In this document: positions 44,391-53,227 of the stretch, piece by piece
How positions within the stretch are numbered: position 1 is the first letter of the stretch
Layout: each line of letters begins with the position of its first letter
Source of the DNA: Marinimicrobium sp050113635
Lineage (GTDB): Bacteria; Pseudomonadota; Gammaproteobacteria; Pseudomonadales; Cellvibrionaceae
Direction of reading: 5' to 3'
DNA length: 64,000 bases
Assembly (NCBI RefSeq): GCF_050113635.1
Contig: NZ_JBNJLT010000004.1
Location: forward strand, 62,001 to 126,000
Program-made: the position numbers and the translations under genes
Notes under the pieces: model-generated
Database searches by the model: none
What the model saw: only the letters and a program-made list of their open reading frames with translations
Told to the model about the DNA's origin: nothing

Positions 44391-45319
44391 TGTTTCACTC
44401 CGGCGGTGCCGCTAGTGTCGTTGGCAACCCGGGTCGCATCGAAGAATACAGACTCAAGCGAGCGTCCGCCGTAGCGGATTTGCAGAGGTTTGCAATCGGC
44501 ATTCTCCAGAGTCCTGAGCAGTTGGGACAGCGGTTTGCCGTTCTCGGGCAATGCGAAAGCCCACCAATTGTCGTTTTCGTTCCGAGCCAATTCGCGCAGT
44601 GAATCCGGAGGCGGCGATGGCAGTTGAAGGCGAATGCTGTGCCGCGCCTCTTCGCGTAACTCGTGCATCTGTTTGTGCAGCACAATGATGCCTCCGTGCA
44701 TGACGGCGACTGAGTGACACAGGGATTCCACCTCAGACAGCAGATGTGATGTGTAGAGAATGGTGAGGCCCTGCTGGTTAAGAACACGGAGAGTGGTCAG
44801 TAGTTGCTGTCGGGCTGAAGGGTCCATTCCGGCGGTGGGTTCGTCCAGGATCAGCAGGCGAGGGCGTTGCAGCAAGGCGATAGCTAGGTTCAGGCGGCGT
44901 TTCATACCCCCGGAGTAGGTTTGGGCGCGCCTGGATTGGACACCATCCAGGTCGCAGGTAGATAGCACCTCTTCGATTCGCGCTTGTGCCTGACGGCCCT
45001 TGAGTCCAACGATGCCCGCGAAAAAGGCCAGGTTCTCACGGCCGCTGAGACGTGGGTAAAAAGCGTACTCCTGAGGCACCAGTGCCAGGTCCTCCCGGCC
45101 GGGGCGCGCCGGATCGCCATCGACCAGGATACTCCCGGACTGGGGATTACGCAGCCCGGCGATCAGAGAAACCAGAGTGGTTTTTCCGGCACCATTAGAA
45201 CCCAGAAGGCCCACGATATCCCCTCCCCCAATGGACAGGTTGATATCGCTGAGTACCCACTGCGAGGAAGTGTAACCGAACTTGACACCGGATAAATTCA
45301 ACAAAAACTGTTTGCTCAT
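44387..45319 (-). CDS. ABC transporter ATP-binding protein
   Basis: About 310 residues from ATG 45319; a TTG at 45334 would add 5. Walker A GSNGAGKTTL, Q-loop VPQEYAFYPRLSG, signature YSGGMKRRLNLA, Walker B LLILDEPTAGMD, then SHLLSEVESLCH. CcmA/DrrA-like ATPase of ABC-2 exporters. First gene of the minus operon ATPase, permease, ACP, KS, degenerate KS. Confidence 0.93.
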   Translation of the reverse strand: MSKQFLLNLSGVKFGYTSSQWVLSDINLSIGGGDIVGLLGSNGAGKTTLVSLIAGLRNPQSGSILVDGDPARPGREDLALVPQEYAFYPRLSGRENLAFFAGIVGLKGRQAQARIEEVLSTCDLDGVQSRRAQTYSGGMKRRLNLAIALLQRPRLLILDEPTAGMDPSARQQLLTTLRVLNQQGLTILYTSHLLSEVESLCHSVAVMHGGIIVLHKQMHELREEARHSIRLQLPSPPPDSLRELARNENDNWWAFALPENGKPLSQLLRTLENADCKPLQIRYGGRSLESVFFDATRVANDTSGTAGVKQ

Positions 45320-45589
45320 TCCGCAGATTGACAAAACCCGGCACTATACGCTTTTTGACGCGCTTTTCCGAGTTGCTCCCGGCCTGGACGCCGCTGCGGT
45401 TGCGGCGGCAGCGCCATTTTTCGCCTCTGCCCTATCCGAGCCGCAACGGTGTCTAAAGTGACACGGATGCTGTAAAATGCCGCCTTTTAAGGTGGTTTGA
45501 GCCTTGCGGGGCTTTTTGCATTGCGTAATGAGAAGGATTTGGGGATCCAGAACAAACTCGTGGAAGCTAGAACAATAAAGGAGTCACCA
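45320..45589. promoter_or_regulatory. Divergent control region of the pigment cluster
   Basis: This 270-bp spacer separates the minus operon (ABC exporter, ACP, KS) from the long plus operon beginning with the apeC-like gene. It contains a GC-rich hairpin-prone stretch around 45408-45428 (GCCGCTGCGGTTGCGGCGGC), an imperfect palindrome near 45480-45497 (GCCGCCTTTTAAGGTGGT) and GAGCC-TTGCG-GGGCT followed by TTTTT near 45498-45516, which resembles a weak terminator or attenuator. All regulatory meaning is inferred. Confidence 0.4.
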
Positions 45590-46324
45590 GTGGATCTGTT
45601 TGTATCCCGCCTGGCGGCCTGGGCACCGGGCCTTACTCGTGAGCAGGAGTGGCGTGCCTGGGCAGCGGCGCCGACCGCGGTTCTGGGGGATGACAAGCCA
45701 AAGCCTGCAGCGGTGCCCGCCATGCTGCGGAGGCGGCTGACCCGCTGGAGCCGTATGGCGCTGGAAGTTGCTACGAGTGTGGATGAGTGGATAACAGCGG
45801 ACACTCCGGTCATCTTCAGCTCCCGGCATGGAGATACCCACTGCACCGAAGCGCTGCTCAGAAGCCTGGCTGATGGTGAGGCGCTGTCGCCCACCGCTTT
45901 CAGTCTGTCTGTACACAATGCGGCGGTCGGCGTGTACACTATCGTGCGGAAAATCACCGCCCCTTCTCTGGCTATCGCTGCAGGTCGTGCAACTTTGCCC
46001 CAGGCCTGGCTGGAGGCGCAAAGCTGGTTGCTCACAGGCACACCGGAAGTACTTCTTGTGCATGTGGACGAACCCCTGTCTGCTTTTTATCAGCCCTATG
46101 AGGATGAGTCGGAAATGCCGGCTGCCGTGGCGATGGTGCTTCAGGCCCGCCCCTCAGAGAATGCCATGCGCACGAGCCTTCGAGTGGTGCCCCCTCAGGG
46201 GCGGTGCACCGAGCGTTCGGTCATGATGCAGTTTCTGGCCTGGTGGTATGGCCCTCATCGCTCACTGGCGTTAGATACGGGCCAGCAGGGCTGGATTTGG
46301 GAGCGTGATGTTGAACTGGATTAA
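45590..46324 (+). CDS. apeC: Ketosynthase chain-length factor of the aryl polyene set
   Basis: About 244 residues from GTG 45590 with AAGGAG 7 nt upstream, which excludes the in-frame start at 45497. It belongs to the small KS-like family (PF13723 type) that carries VIFSSRHGDTHCTEALLRSL and FSLSVHNAAVGVYTI and lacks a KS Cys. In the studied aryl polyene system the chain-length factor ApeC pairs with the KS ApeO. Assigned by family and by its place at the head of a run in apeC to apeR order. Confidence 0.8.
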   Translation: MDLFVSRLAAWAPGLTREQEWRAWAAAPTAVLGDDKPKPAAVPAMLRRRLTRWSRMALEVATSVDEWITADTPVIFSSRHGDTHCTEALLRSLADGEALSPTAFSLSVHNAAVGVYTIVRKITAPSLAIAAGRATLPQAWLEAQSWLLTGTPEVLLVHVDEPLSAFYQPYEDESEMPAAVAMVLQARPSENAMRTSLRVVPPQGRCTERSVMMQFLAWWYGPHRSLALDTGQQGWIWERDVELD

Positions 46325-47096
46325 AAACAAGCTGGATCGTCTATGGCGAGTTGCAGCAACCGGGTTCTGTTTTGCGTTCTTTTTTCTGGGCGGGTTGTTT
46401 CAGAGTATAGCGATTTTCCCTCTGCTGCGGCTGGGAGCGGGAACTGCCTGGGAAAAGAGTGCGCGTGTCAGGGCCGCTCAGCGGGCGACTTTCCGTTTTT
46501 TTGTGGCCATGATGGAAGCGTTCGGCCTGATTCGGGTACGCATCCACAACCTGGATCGGCTGCGGCAAACGGGCGGGACCATTGTCATCGCGAATCACCC
46601 GACCTTGATTGATGTGGTGATCCTGCTGGCCTGGTTGCCGCGCGCTAATTGCGTGGTAAAAGGAGAGTTGTGGCGCAGCCGTTTTCTCGGGGGAGTCATG
46701 CGTGCGGCGGGCTTCATCAATAATGAAAGTGGTGATCAGCTTTTGAGAGGTTGTCGGGAAGTTCTGGATCACAATGAGGCGGTGCTGATTTTTCCGGAAG
46801 GGTCGCGAACGGTGCCGGGTGAGCCGTTGCACTTCAAGCGCGGTACGGCACAGTTGGCTGTTCGCACCAACGCGCCGATTACCACGGTGTTTATTACCTG
46901 TGAACCGGCAACCCTTATCAAGGGACAACCCTGGTATCGGATTCCCCCACGCAGAGCCGATATCAACCTGTATGTGGAAGAGGTATTGACGCCCGAGGCG
47001 TTGATAGAATGTTATGACGATAAACCGGCAGCAGCACGTCTGCTGACGCGGTACCTACAAAATTATTATGAACAAGGGCTGAGGCGGTATGGCTGA
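46308..47096 (+). CDS. PlsC-like acyltransferase of the aryl polyene set
   Basis: 262 residues from ATG 46308, overlapping the previous gene by 17 nt. An N-terminal hydrophobic segment precedes the acyltransferase core: IANHPTLIDVVILL (HX4D), then KGELWRS and FPEGSRTVPGEP. 1-acylglycerol-phosphate acyltransferase-like. Its position matches apeD of known clusters. Probably attaches an acyl chain or the polyene to a lipid head group; exact reaction unknown. Confidence 0.83.
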   Translation: MLNWIKNKLDRLWRVAATGFCFAFFFLGGLFQSIAIFPLLRLGAGTAWEKSARVRAAQRATFRFFVAMMEAFGLIRVRIHNLDRLRQTGGTIVIANHPTLIDVVILLAWLPRANCVVKGELWRSRFLGGVMRAAGFINNESGDQLLRGCREVLDHNEAVLIFPEGSRTVPGEPLHFKRGTAQLAVRTNAPITTVFITCEPATLIKGQPWYRIPPRRADINLYVEEVLTPEALIECYDDKPAAARLLTRYLQNYYEQGLRRYG

Positions 47097-47349
47097 CCTG
47101 ACACAGCAGATCAAACAACTGATTATTGATGAACTGGAGCTTGAAGATTTGTCTTCGGACGATATCGAAACAGATGCACCGCTGTTTGGTGAGGGCTTGG
47201 GGCTGGATTCAATTGATGCTCTGGAGCTGGGTCTTGCCTTGCAGAAATATTTCAATGTAAAGATTGACGCCAATTCCGAGAATAACACGGCACACTTTCA
47301 CTCCGTGGCATCGCTGCGGGATTTTGTGCAGGCTCAAATGGCGAAGTGA
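47089..47349 (+). CDS. apeE: Acyl carrier protein, first of two
   Basis: 86 residues; phosphopantetheine Ser in GLGLDSIDALELG. Overlaps the acyltransferase gene by 8 nt. In aryl polyene clusters two consecutive ACPs, ApeE and ApeF, carry the growing chain. Symbol given by synteny. Confidence 0.87.
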   Translation: MADLTQQIKQLIIDELELEDLSSDDIETDAPLFGEGLGLDSIDALELGLALQKYFNVKIDANSENNTAHFHSVASLRDFVQAQMAK

Positions 47350-47604
47350 ATGGAAACGGTTATGACAAAAGATGAAATTTACGCTGAGCTGAAGAGGGTA
47401 TTGGTATCTTCATTCATGCTTGAGGAAGAGGATCTCGTTCCCGAGGCGAATTTGTACACGGATCTCGATTTCGACAGCATTGATGCCATCGATCTGGCCG
47501 CCAAGATTCACAGTGTCACCGGCCGTCAAATGAAACCGGAACAGTTTAAGGATGTGCGCACCATTGAAGATGCGGTGAATGTGATCCACAAACTGCTCAA
47601 CTGA
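47350..47604 (+). CDS. apeF: Acyl carrier protein, second of two
   Basis: 84 residues, ATG directly after the preceding stop; an in-frame ATG 12 nt later is an alternative. Phosphopantetheine Ser in YTDLDFDSIDAIDLA. Very different in sequence from its neighbour, consistent with separate roles for the two carriers. Symbol given by synteny. Confidence 0.87.
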   Translation: METVMTKDEIYAELKRVLVSSFMLEEEDLVPEANLYTDLDFDSIDAIDLAAKIHSVTGRQMKPEQFKDVRTIEDAVNVIHKLLN

Positions 47605-47612
47605 CCTCCATC

Positions 47613-48170
47613 GTGAAGTGGCTAACCAGCGGTTTGTTGCTCCTTTACCCGGTGCTGGTATTGCTGGGGGTGAGCCAGTGGTCCCCTCGGCTGGTGGGCC
47701 TGGTAGTGATCGCTGTGTACCTCATACATGCCTGGGGGAAATGCCGCTGCTTCTGGCAACAGCTGCTGTTGCTGGCCATTGCGTCAACGGCTGCGGGCGT
47801 ACTGTGGTGGGCCAATGATGCGCTGGTATTGCAACTGGTTCCCTCGGGCATCAGCCTGGCCATGGCGGGCTACTTTGCCCATGGGATCCTGGTGCCGCCG
47901 AGCCTGCCAGGTCGTATGGCGGCCATGCAGCATCGTATGCCCTACTCCGCCCTGGACCCCCGTATCCAGCGTTACACCCAAAGTGTGACGGGCGTGTGGT
48001 GCCTGTTTCTGCTGGCCAATGCCGGGGTTGCCGCCGCACTGGCCGTTTATGCCAGCCCGGTATGGTGGGCGCTCTATACAGGGTTGCTGGCGTACCTGGC
48101 GATCGCGTTGCTGTTTGCTATCGAGTACGCATATCGCCGCCTGGTTTTTTACCGGCAACATGGGTTGTGA
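47613..48170 (+). CDS. Multipass membrane protein (COG4648-like, ApeG position)
   Basis: 185 residues from GTG 47613. About five hydrophobic segments (about 3-20, 25-42, 48-80, 120-145, 152-175), few charges, and a conserved-looking basic tail (YAYRRLVFYRQHGL). Corresponds in position and size to the predicted membrane protein between the ACPs and the AMP ligase of other aryl polyene clusters. Function unknown. Confidence 0.75.
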   Translation: MKWLTSGLLLLYPVLVLLGVSQWSPRLVGLVVIAVYLIHAWGKCRCFWQQLLLLAIASTAAGVLWWANDALVLQLVPSGISLAMAGYFAHGILVPPSLPGRMAAMQHRMPYSALDPRIQRYTQSVTGVWCLFLLANAGVAAALAVYASPVWWALYTGLLAYLAIALLFAIEYAYRRLVFYRQHGL

Positions 48171-48177
48171 AGTCATA

Positions 48178-49536
48178 ATGAACTTGCGGCGGATAGTCGT
48201 GGCAGGCGGTGATCGGCGAGTTGCCGATACCATGACCGCCAATGAACTGCGCGAGCGGGTGTTTGCACTGTCAGCCGGTCTGTCCGGGCGCAGCGAGCAG
48301 CTCTGGGGGATCTGGTATGGGAATGCCGCCGATTTTCTGTGTGGCTTTCTCGCCCTGGCGCTGGCGGGCAAGCACATTGTCTTGCCGCAGAATATCCAGC
48401 CGGGAAATGAGGCAAAGCTGTCTCGCCAATTTGATGCCCTGTTGATAGACAACATGGATTCCGAGCTTCATCTGCCCCAGTTTACGCCGGATAGTCTGGT
48501 TATGCCGAACCGCTTAAGTCGCAGTTTTGATGAGTGGGCGAATTACGATACGCCGGTGTCTTTGACCCTGTACACCTCCGGCTCCACGGGTGAACCCAGT
48601 GCCGTGCACAAAACTCTGGCATCGCTGGAGAAAGAAGTGACGCTGCTGCAACAATGCTTCGGGGAAACACTCGGAGTTTCACCAGTGCTTTCCACCGTAT
48701 CCCATCAGCATATCTATGGTCTGCTTCACTATGTCCTTTGGCCGTTTATGCGTGGTGCTCCCTTCGACGGGGTGCGGCACCAGTACCCTGAGTCGCTGGC
48801 CGACGCCATGGGGCAAGAGGAGGCTGTCGTGCTGGTTTCCAGCCCTACGCATCTGTCGCGCTTGCCCGGGGCTCCGGTTTTCGCCGCCCGGGCAGACCGG
48901 CTGGTGGATATAATCAGCTCCGGTGGCCCGCTGGCTAAAGAAGATGCACTGGCGTTGACCTCCCTGTGCGGACGCGCGCCTCTGGAGGTGCTGGGCAGCA
49001 CCGAAACCGGCGGTGTGGCGACCCGCCGAAGACATCAAACCGATCACTGGCAAAGCCTGCCTGGTGTGCAGCTATCGCTCTCCGATAAAGGCTGCCTGAT
49101 GGTCCAGGGCGAGCATATGAGTCTGGTTGAACCTTTTGAGATGGGAGATCGCGCGCATATCCTTGACCGGGGTCGGTTTGAACTGTTGGGCCGTGCTGAC
49201 CGGGTGGTCAAGGTTGAGGGCAAGCGTTTGTCTCTGACGGAAATGGAAGCGTGTCTGAGTGATCACCCGGATGTTATCGAAGCACGGCTGCTGGTAATAA
49301 CCGGGCGGCGCGAGGAAGTGGCCGCCGTAGTCTGCCTGAGTGCACCTGGCCAGGAGAGGCTTGAGCAGGGCGCAAAGCGACATATCAACCGCTCCCTGCG
49401 TACCCACCTCAGTGCCTGTTTCGAGGCGCCATTGCTGCCGCGCCGTTGGCGCTATGTGGCCGCTTTGCCCTACAACGCCCAGGGCAAAGTGCCGCTGGCA
49501 GCGCTGCGTAAACTGTTCGACCCGGAGCCTGACTGA
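48178..49536 (+). CDS. apeH: AMP-forming aryl acid:ACP ligase
   Basis: 452 residues from ATG 48178; the open frame upstream lies inside the membrane-protein gene. Adenylation-enzyme motifs: LTLYTSGSTGEPSAVHKTL, ISSGGPL, LEVLGSTETGG, GRADRVVKVEGKRLSLTEME and the late NAQGKVPL Lys loop. Shorter N-terminal part than CoA ligases, as for ApeH, which activates an aryl carboxylate (4-hydroxybenzoate or a coumarate) onto the ACP. In this cluster the substrate is probably the acid produced by the ammonia-lyase. Confidence 0.85.
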   Translation: MNLRRIVVAGGDRRVADTMTANELRERVFALSAGLSGRSEQLWGIWYGNAADFLCGFLALALAGKHIVLPQNIQPGNEAKLSRQFDALLIDNMDSELHLPQFTPDSLVMPNRLSRSFDEWANYDTPVSLTLYTSGSTGEPSAVHKTLASLEKEVTLLQQCFGETLGVSPVLSTVSHQHIYGLLHYVLWPFMRGAPFDGVRHQYPESLADAMGQEEAVVLVSSPTHLSRLPGAPVFAARADRLVDIISSGGPLAKEDALALTSLCGRAPLEVLGSTETGGVATRRRHQTDHWQSLPGVQLSLSDKGCLMVQGEHMSLVEPFEMGDRAHILDRGRFELLGRADRVVKVEGKRLSLTEMEACLSDHPDVIEARLLVITGRREEVAAVVCLSAPGQERLEQGAKRHINRSLRTHLSACFEAPLLPRRWRYVAALPYNAQGKVPLAALRKLFDPEPD

Positions 49537-49910
49537 TGGAACTGCCTCCGTACCAGCTGCAAGAACAAACCCGGGACCAGGTGGTCCTGAGGTTGACCTT
49601 GGATGAACAACTGCCCTGTTTTCGAGGCCACTTTGACGGGTTACCGGTGCTGGCGGGTGTTACCCAGATTGGCTGGGCCCTGGCCCTGGCTCAGCGTTAC
49701 TTTGGCCGGTCTTTGCACTTTCGGGCTATGCGTTCGACCAAATTCCAGCAACTGGTGCGCCCGCCCTGCTCCTTGAGCCTGACCCTGCAACTGTCCAGTG
49801 ACGGTGAACGGCTGCGGTTTCGCTATACCGGTGTTCGCGGAACCTGCTCCTCTGGCAACGTGCTGGTAAAAAACGTGTTGGTAAAAACGGTGAGTGAAAG
49901 CCATGACTGA
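49536..49910 (+). CDS. apeI: ApeI-like 3-hydroxyacyl-ACP dehydratase
   Basis: 124 residues, ATG overlapping the ligase stop by 1 nt. CFRGHFDGLPVLAGVTQIGWALAL is the hot-dog HFxGxPVLPG helix with catalytic His, and MRSTKFQQLVRPPCSLSL the following strand. In studied aryl polyene systems ApeI pairs with ApeP to dehydrate the growing chain. The C-terminus contains a small in-frame duplication (VLVKNVLVKTV). Confidence 0.85.
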   Translation: MELPPYQLQEQTRDQVVLRLTLDEQLPCFRGHFDGLPVLAGVTQIGWALALAQRYFGRSLHFRAMRSTKFQQLVRPPCSLSLTLQLSSDGERLRFRYTGVRGTCSSGNVLVKNVLVKTVSESHD

Positions 49911-50661
49911 CACGGAGCGCCGCTTTGTTCCCTGTGCGATTATTCCAGTGTATCGTCACGCCCATTTGCTGGAGCACTTCCTGCCGAGAATCCGGGCGTT
50001 TGGGCTGCCCTGCATTGTGGTGGATGATGGCAACGAGAAAGAGCAGGCTGATATTCTGAAGCGGCTATGTGCGGAGACCAGAAGCGAGCGGCTGCGACTG
50101 GCGGTGAATGCTGGCAAGGGAGCGGCTGTACTGCAAGGTATGCGTCATGCCCTGGCCCTGGGATATAGCCATGGCATACAGGTAGATGCCGATGGCCAGC
50201 ATAACATTGACGATATTCCGCGCCTGCTGGAGTGGGCCGGGCGCGAGCCGGATGCGGTGATTACCGGGGTACCGCAGTACGATGATTCCATTCCACGCCA
50301 CCGGCTGTACAGTCGCTACATTACCCATTTCTGGGTCTGGGTAGAAACCCTGTCGATGGAGATTCGCGATTCAATGTGTGGTTTTCGCGCCTATCCTCTG
50401 GGGGCGACTCTGGCCATGGCGGATCGGGTCAGTCTGGGCCGGCGAATGGATTTTGATACCGAGGTACTGGTTCGTTTGTCCTGGCGGGGCGTACCGATTC
50501 GCTCCATGCCCACCCGGGTCATCTATCCCGACAATGGGGTGTCCAACTTTGACCTGTGGAGGGACAATATAGCCATCAGCTGGATGCACACCCGCCTGTG
50601 CCTGGGCATGCTCCTGCGCTTGCCCCGGCTGTTGTGGCGGCGGTGGATATCAAAGCGATGA
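49903..50661 (+). CDS. Family 2 glycosyltransferase
   Basis: About 252 residues from ATG 49903 (GTG 49894 also in frame), overlapping apeI by 8 nt. GT-A fold: CAIIPVYRHAHLLEHFLPRI, VVDDGN, HGIQVDADGQHN (DxD motif). A dolichol-phosphate-mannose-synthase-like short GT2 without a membrane tail. Together with the next gene it corresponds to the two domains that make up ApeJ in other clusters, split here into separate genes. Confidence 0.87.
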   Translation: MTDTERRFVPCAIIPVYRHAHLLEHFLPRIRAFGLPCIVVDDGNEKEQADILKRLCAETRSERLRLAVNAGKGAAVLQGMRHALALGYSHGIQVDADGQHNIDDIPRLLEWAGREPDAVITGVPQYDDSIPRHRLYSRYITHFWVWVETLSMEIRDSMCGFRAYPLGATLAMADRVSLGRRMDFDTEVLVRLSWRGVPIRSMPTRVIYPDNGVSNFDLWRDNIAISWMHTRLCLGMLLRLPRLLWRRWISKR

Positions 50662-51671
50662 GTCGGCTGTTGGTGGAGCGAGCAATGAATGATCCCGGGC
50701 AGAGACACTGGACAGAGACCAAAGAGCGTGGGAACTATTGGGCCATGCGCATACTGGTGGCGGTATATCGCGTGGGTGGCCGTCTGCTGTTAAAACCCCT
50801 GGTGACCCTGGTTGTACTGTATTTTTTCATTACCCGTCCTTCTGTTCGCCGTCACTCGGCGGCGTATTTAAGGCGTGTACTTGGGCGACCGCCGCGCTGG
50901 CGTGACCTGTGGCGACACCAACTGAGCTTTGGACTGGCGCTGGTGGACAGGCTCGGTGCCTGGATGGGTCGCATCCGGCGAACCGATGTGGCGTTTGATG
51001 GGCACCAGACCATGCTGGACTTGCAGGCCCGCAGTACGGGGGCTGTGCTGTTGGGTGCTCATCTGGGTAACCTGGAAATGTGCCGGGCCGTTGTGACCAA
51101 TGATGGCTCCATGAAGCTGAACGTGATTCTGCACAACCGCAATACCGAGAACTTCAATCGCCTGATACAAAATGTCAGTGGTCAATCCGGGATTCGGCTG
51201 ATTCAAGTTGACGACATCACGCCGGTAACGGCGATGCAGCTGCGTGCAAAGCTGGACCAGGGGGAGTTCCTGATACTGCTGGCCGACCGGTTGCCACCGG
51301 GCAATACCGGGCGCTTTATCCGTCACCCGGTGCTGGGGGATGATGTACGACTCCCGATGGGGCCTTTCTGGTTGTCCCTGATGCTGGGGGCTCCGGTGTA
51401 TTTCATGGCCGGCTTTGCGACCAACCGGGGTCACCGGGCCGTCCTGGAACCACTGTATGACGGTGGCAAGGTCGCGCGCCGTGATCGGGACCGGGTGAGT
51501 CGAGAACTGGTATCCAGCTACGTGCATTATCTGGAGCGCTATTGCCGCCGCTACCCTTTTCAGTGGTTCAACTTTTACGATTACTGGGAGGATGATCTGC
51601 CCTTGGCTCCAGCGTCGACGGATAGGTTTTCCACCAACCCACTACACCAAAAACGGAGTTCAGACGAGTAA
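50658..51671 (+). CDS. LpxL/HtrB-like acyltransferase
   Basis: 337 residues from ATG 50658, in an ATGA overlap with the glycosyltransferase stop. Hydrophobic anchor near residues 45-60 and the lipid-A-acyltransferase catalytic motif GAHLGNLEMCR (H-x4-E), then ADRLPPGNTGRF. Probably acylates or attaches the polyene to a lipid. The frame is open further upstream to 50556, but that is the glycosyltransferase in another frame. Confidence 0.85.
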   Translation: MSRLLVERAMNDPGQRHWTETKERGNYWAMRILVAVYRVGGRLLLKPLVTLVVLYFFITRPSVRRHSAAYLRRVLGRPPRWRDLWRHQLSFGLALVDRLGAWMGRIRRTDVAFDGHQTMLDLQARSTGAVLLGAHLGNLEMCRAVVTNDGSMKLNVILHNRNTENFNRLIQNVSGQSGIRLIQVDDITPVTAMQLRAKLDQGEFLILLADRLPPGNTGRFIRHPVLGDDVRLPMGPFWLSLMLGAPVYFMAGFATNRGHRAVLEPLYDGGKVARRDRDRVSRELVSSYVHYLERYCRRYPFQWFNFYDYWEDDLPLAPASTDRFSTNPLHQKRSSDE

Positions 51672-53227
51672 TGAGCAGATCCCTTTCCCGGGCCGGGATA
51701 ACCTTCGGTTGCCCGGCGGTGCGTATCGAGGATATTGTCGAAGTGGCCCGCGGCCAGCAGGTTGCACTGACCGATGATCCGCGAGTACGCCAACGGATTG
51801 AGGCGAGCGCCCGTTTTGTTCGGGACCTTTGGCGCGAAGAGGGCGTTATTTACGGGGTCACCACCGGTTATGGAGACTCTTGTACGGTCAAGATTCCCCC
51901 GTACCTGGTGGAAGAGTTGCCCGTTCATCTGACCCGATTTCACGGCTGCGGCCTGGGCGCGTATTTTGACCATCGCCACGGCCGGGCCATTCTGGCCGCA
52001 CGCCTGGCCTCGTTGTGCCAGGGATACTCTGGAGTGCGTTCCGAGCTGTTGCAGCGACTGGTGGATTACCTCAATCTCGATATTGTTCCGGTCGTGCCGG
52101 AGGAAGGGTCGGTGGGTGCCAGTGGTGACTTAACGCCCCTGTCCTATGTGGCCGCCACCCTGCTGGGTGAAAGGGAAGTCTACTATGAAGGCGGCGTTCG
52201 ATCCGCAGCGCAGGTGCTGCAAGCCAATGGCCTCGAACCCTTGTGCCTGCACCCGAAGGAAGGGCTGGCGATTATGAACGGCACTGCGGTGATGACCGCG
52301 CTTGCCTGCCTGACCTACGACCGGGCCCGCTACCTGGCCAAGCTGGCCTCCCGCCTGACCGCTATGGTCAGCGTGGCCCTCAAGGGCAATGTCCATCATT
52401 TTGATGAGCACCTCTTTTCGGTTAAGCCTCACCCGGGCCAGAATCGCGTGGCCGCCCGTATCCGGGCGGACTTGCAAATGGGTGGTCTGGGGCGCAATCC
52501 AGACCGGTTGCAGGACCGCTATTCGGTGCGCTGCGCCCCGCATATTATCGGTGTGCTTGAGGACTCTCTGGGCTGGATGCGGCAGTTCATTGAAACGGAA
52601 CTGAACAGTGCCAACGACAACCCGATCATCGATGGAGAAGGCGAGCACATATTGCACGGTGGCCACTTTTACGGTGGCCACATCGCGTTTGTCATGGATG
52701 GGCTAAAAATCGCCGTGGCGAATATTGCCGATCTGATTGATCGGCAGATGGCCCTGCTGATGGACACTAAGTTCAGCAACGGGCTGCCTCCTAACTTGTC
52801 TGCCGCTTCGCCGGAGCGTGCCATGATCAATCACGGTTTCAAGGCCGTGCAGATTGGCGTGTCCGCCTGGACGGCCGAAGCGTTGAAGCACACTATGCCT
52901 GCCAGTGTCTTTTCCCGCTCCACCGAGTGTCACAATCAGGACAAAGTCAGTATGGGCACTATTGCTGCGCGGGACTGCGAACGGGTGCTGACACTCACCG
53001 AGCAAGTGGCTGCCGCAGGCGTACTGGCCGGTACCCAGGCGTTACACCTGCGCCAGAGGGACCCGTCTTTTGATGGTGGGGCCATTACGCCAGGGCTGAG
53101 TGGTTTTTGCGATCAGGTGCGCGAGTATTTTGACATTGTCGACGAGGATCGGCCTCTTGAATCGGTACTGAGGGAGACCGTCGATTACATACAGCAACAA
53201 CACTGGGAGCTGTACCCCGATGACTGA
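51671..53227 (+). CDS. Aromatic amino acid ammonia-lyase (MIO type)
   Basis: 518 residues of the HAL/PAL/TAL family. MIO-forming Ala-Ser-Gly lies in GSVGASGDLTPLSYVA. The inner loop has VIYGVTTGYGDSC with the catalytic Tyr, and ELNSANDNPIID follows. At the substrate-selectivity position the pair reads Phe-His (LTRFHGCGLG), unlike typical HAL (Ser-His), bacterial TAL (His-Leu) or PAL (Phe-Leu). Likely makes cinnamate or 4-coumarate for the aryl head; tyrosine is the more probable substrate by analogy with flexirubin clusters. It sits inside the aryl polyene operon between acyltransferase and thioesterase genes. Confidence 0.88.
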   Translation: MSRSLSRAGITFGCPAVRIEDIVEVARGQQVALTDDPRVRQRIEASARFVRDLWREEGVIYGVTTGYGDSCTVKIPPYLVEELPVHLTRFHGCGLGAYFDHRHGRAILAARLASLCQGYSGVRSELLQRLVDYLNLDIVPVVPEEGSVGASGDLTPLSYVAATLLGEREVYYEGGVRSAAQVLQANGLEPLCLHPKEGLAIMNGTAVMTALACLTYDRARYLAKLASRLTAMVSVALKGNVHHFDEHLFSVKPHPGQNRVAARIRADLQMGGLGRNPDRLQDRYSVRCAPHIIGVLEDSLGWMRQFIETELNSANDNPIIDGEGEHILHGGHFYGGHIAFVMDGLKIAVANIADLIDRQMALLMDTKFSNGLPPNLSAASPERAMINHGFKAVQIGVSAWTAEALKHTMPASVFSRSTECHNQDKVSMGTIAARDCERVLTLTEQVAAAGVLAGTQALHLRQRDPSFDGGAITPGLSGFCDQVREYFDIVDEDRPLESVLRETVDYIQQQHWELYPDD

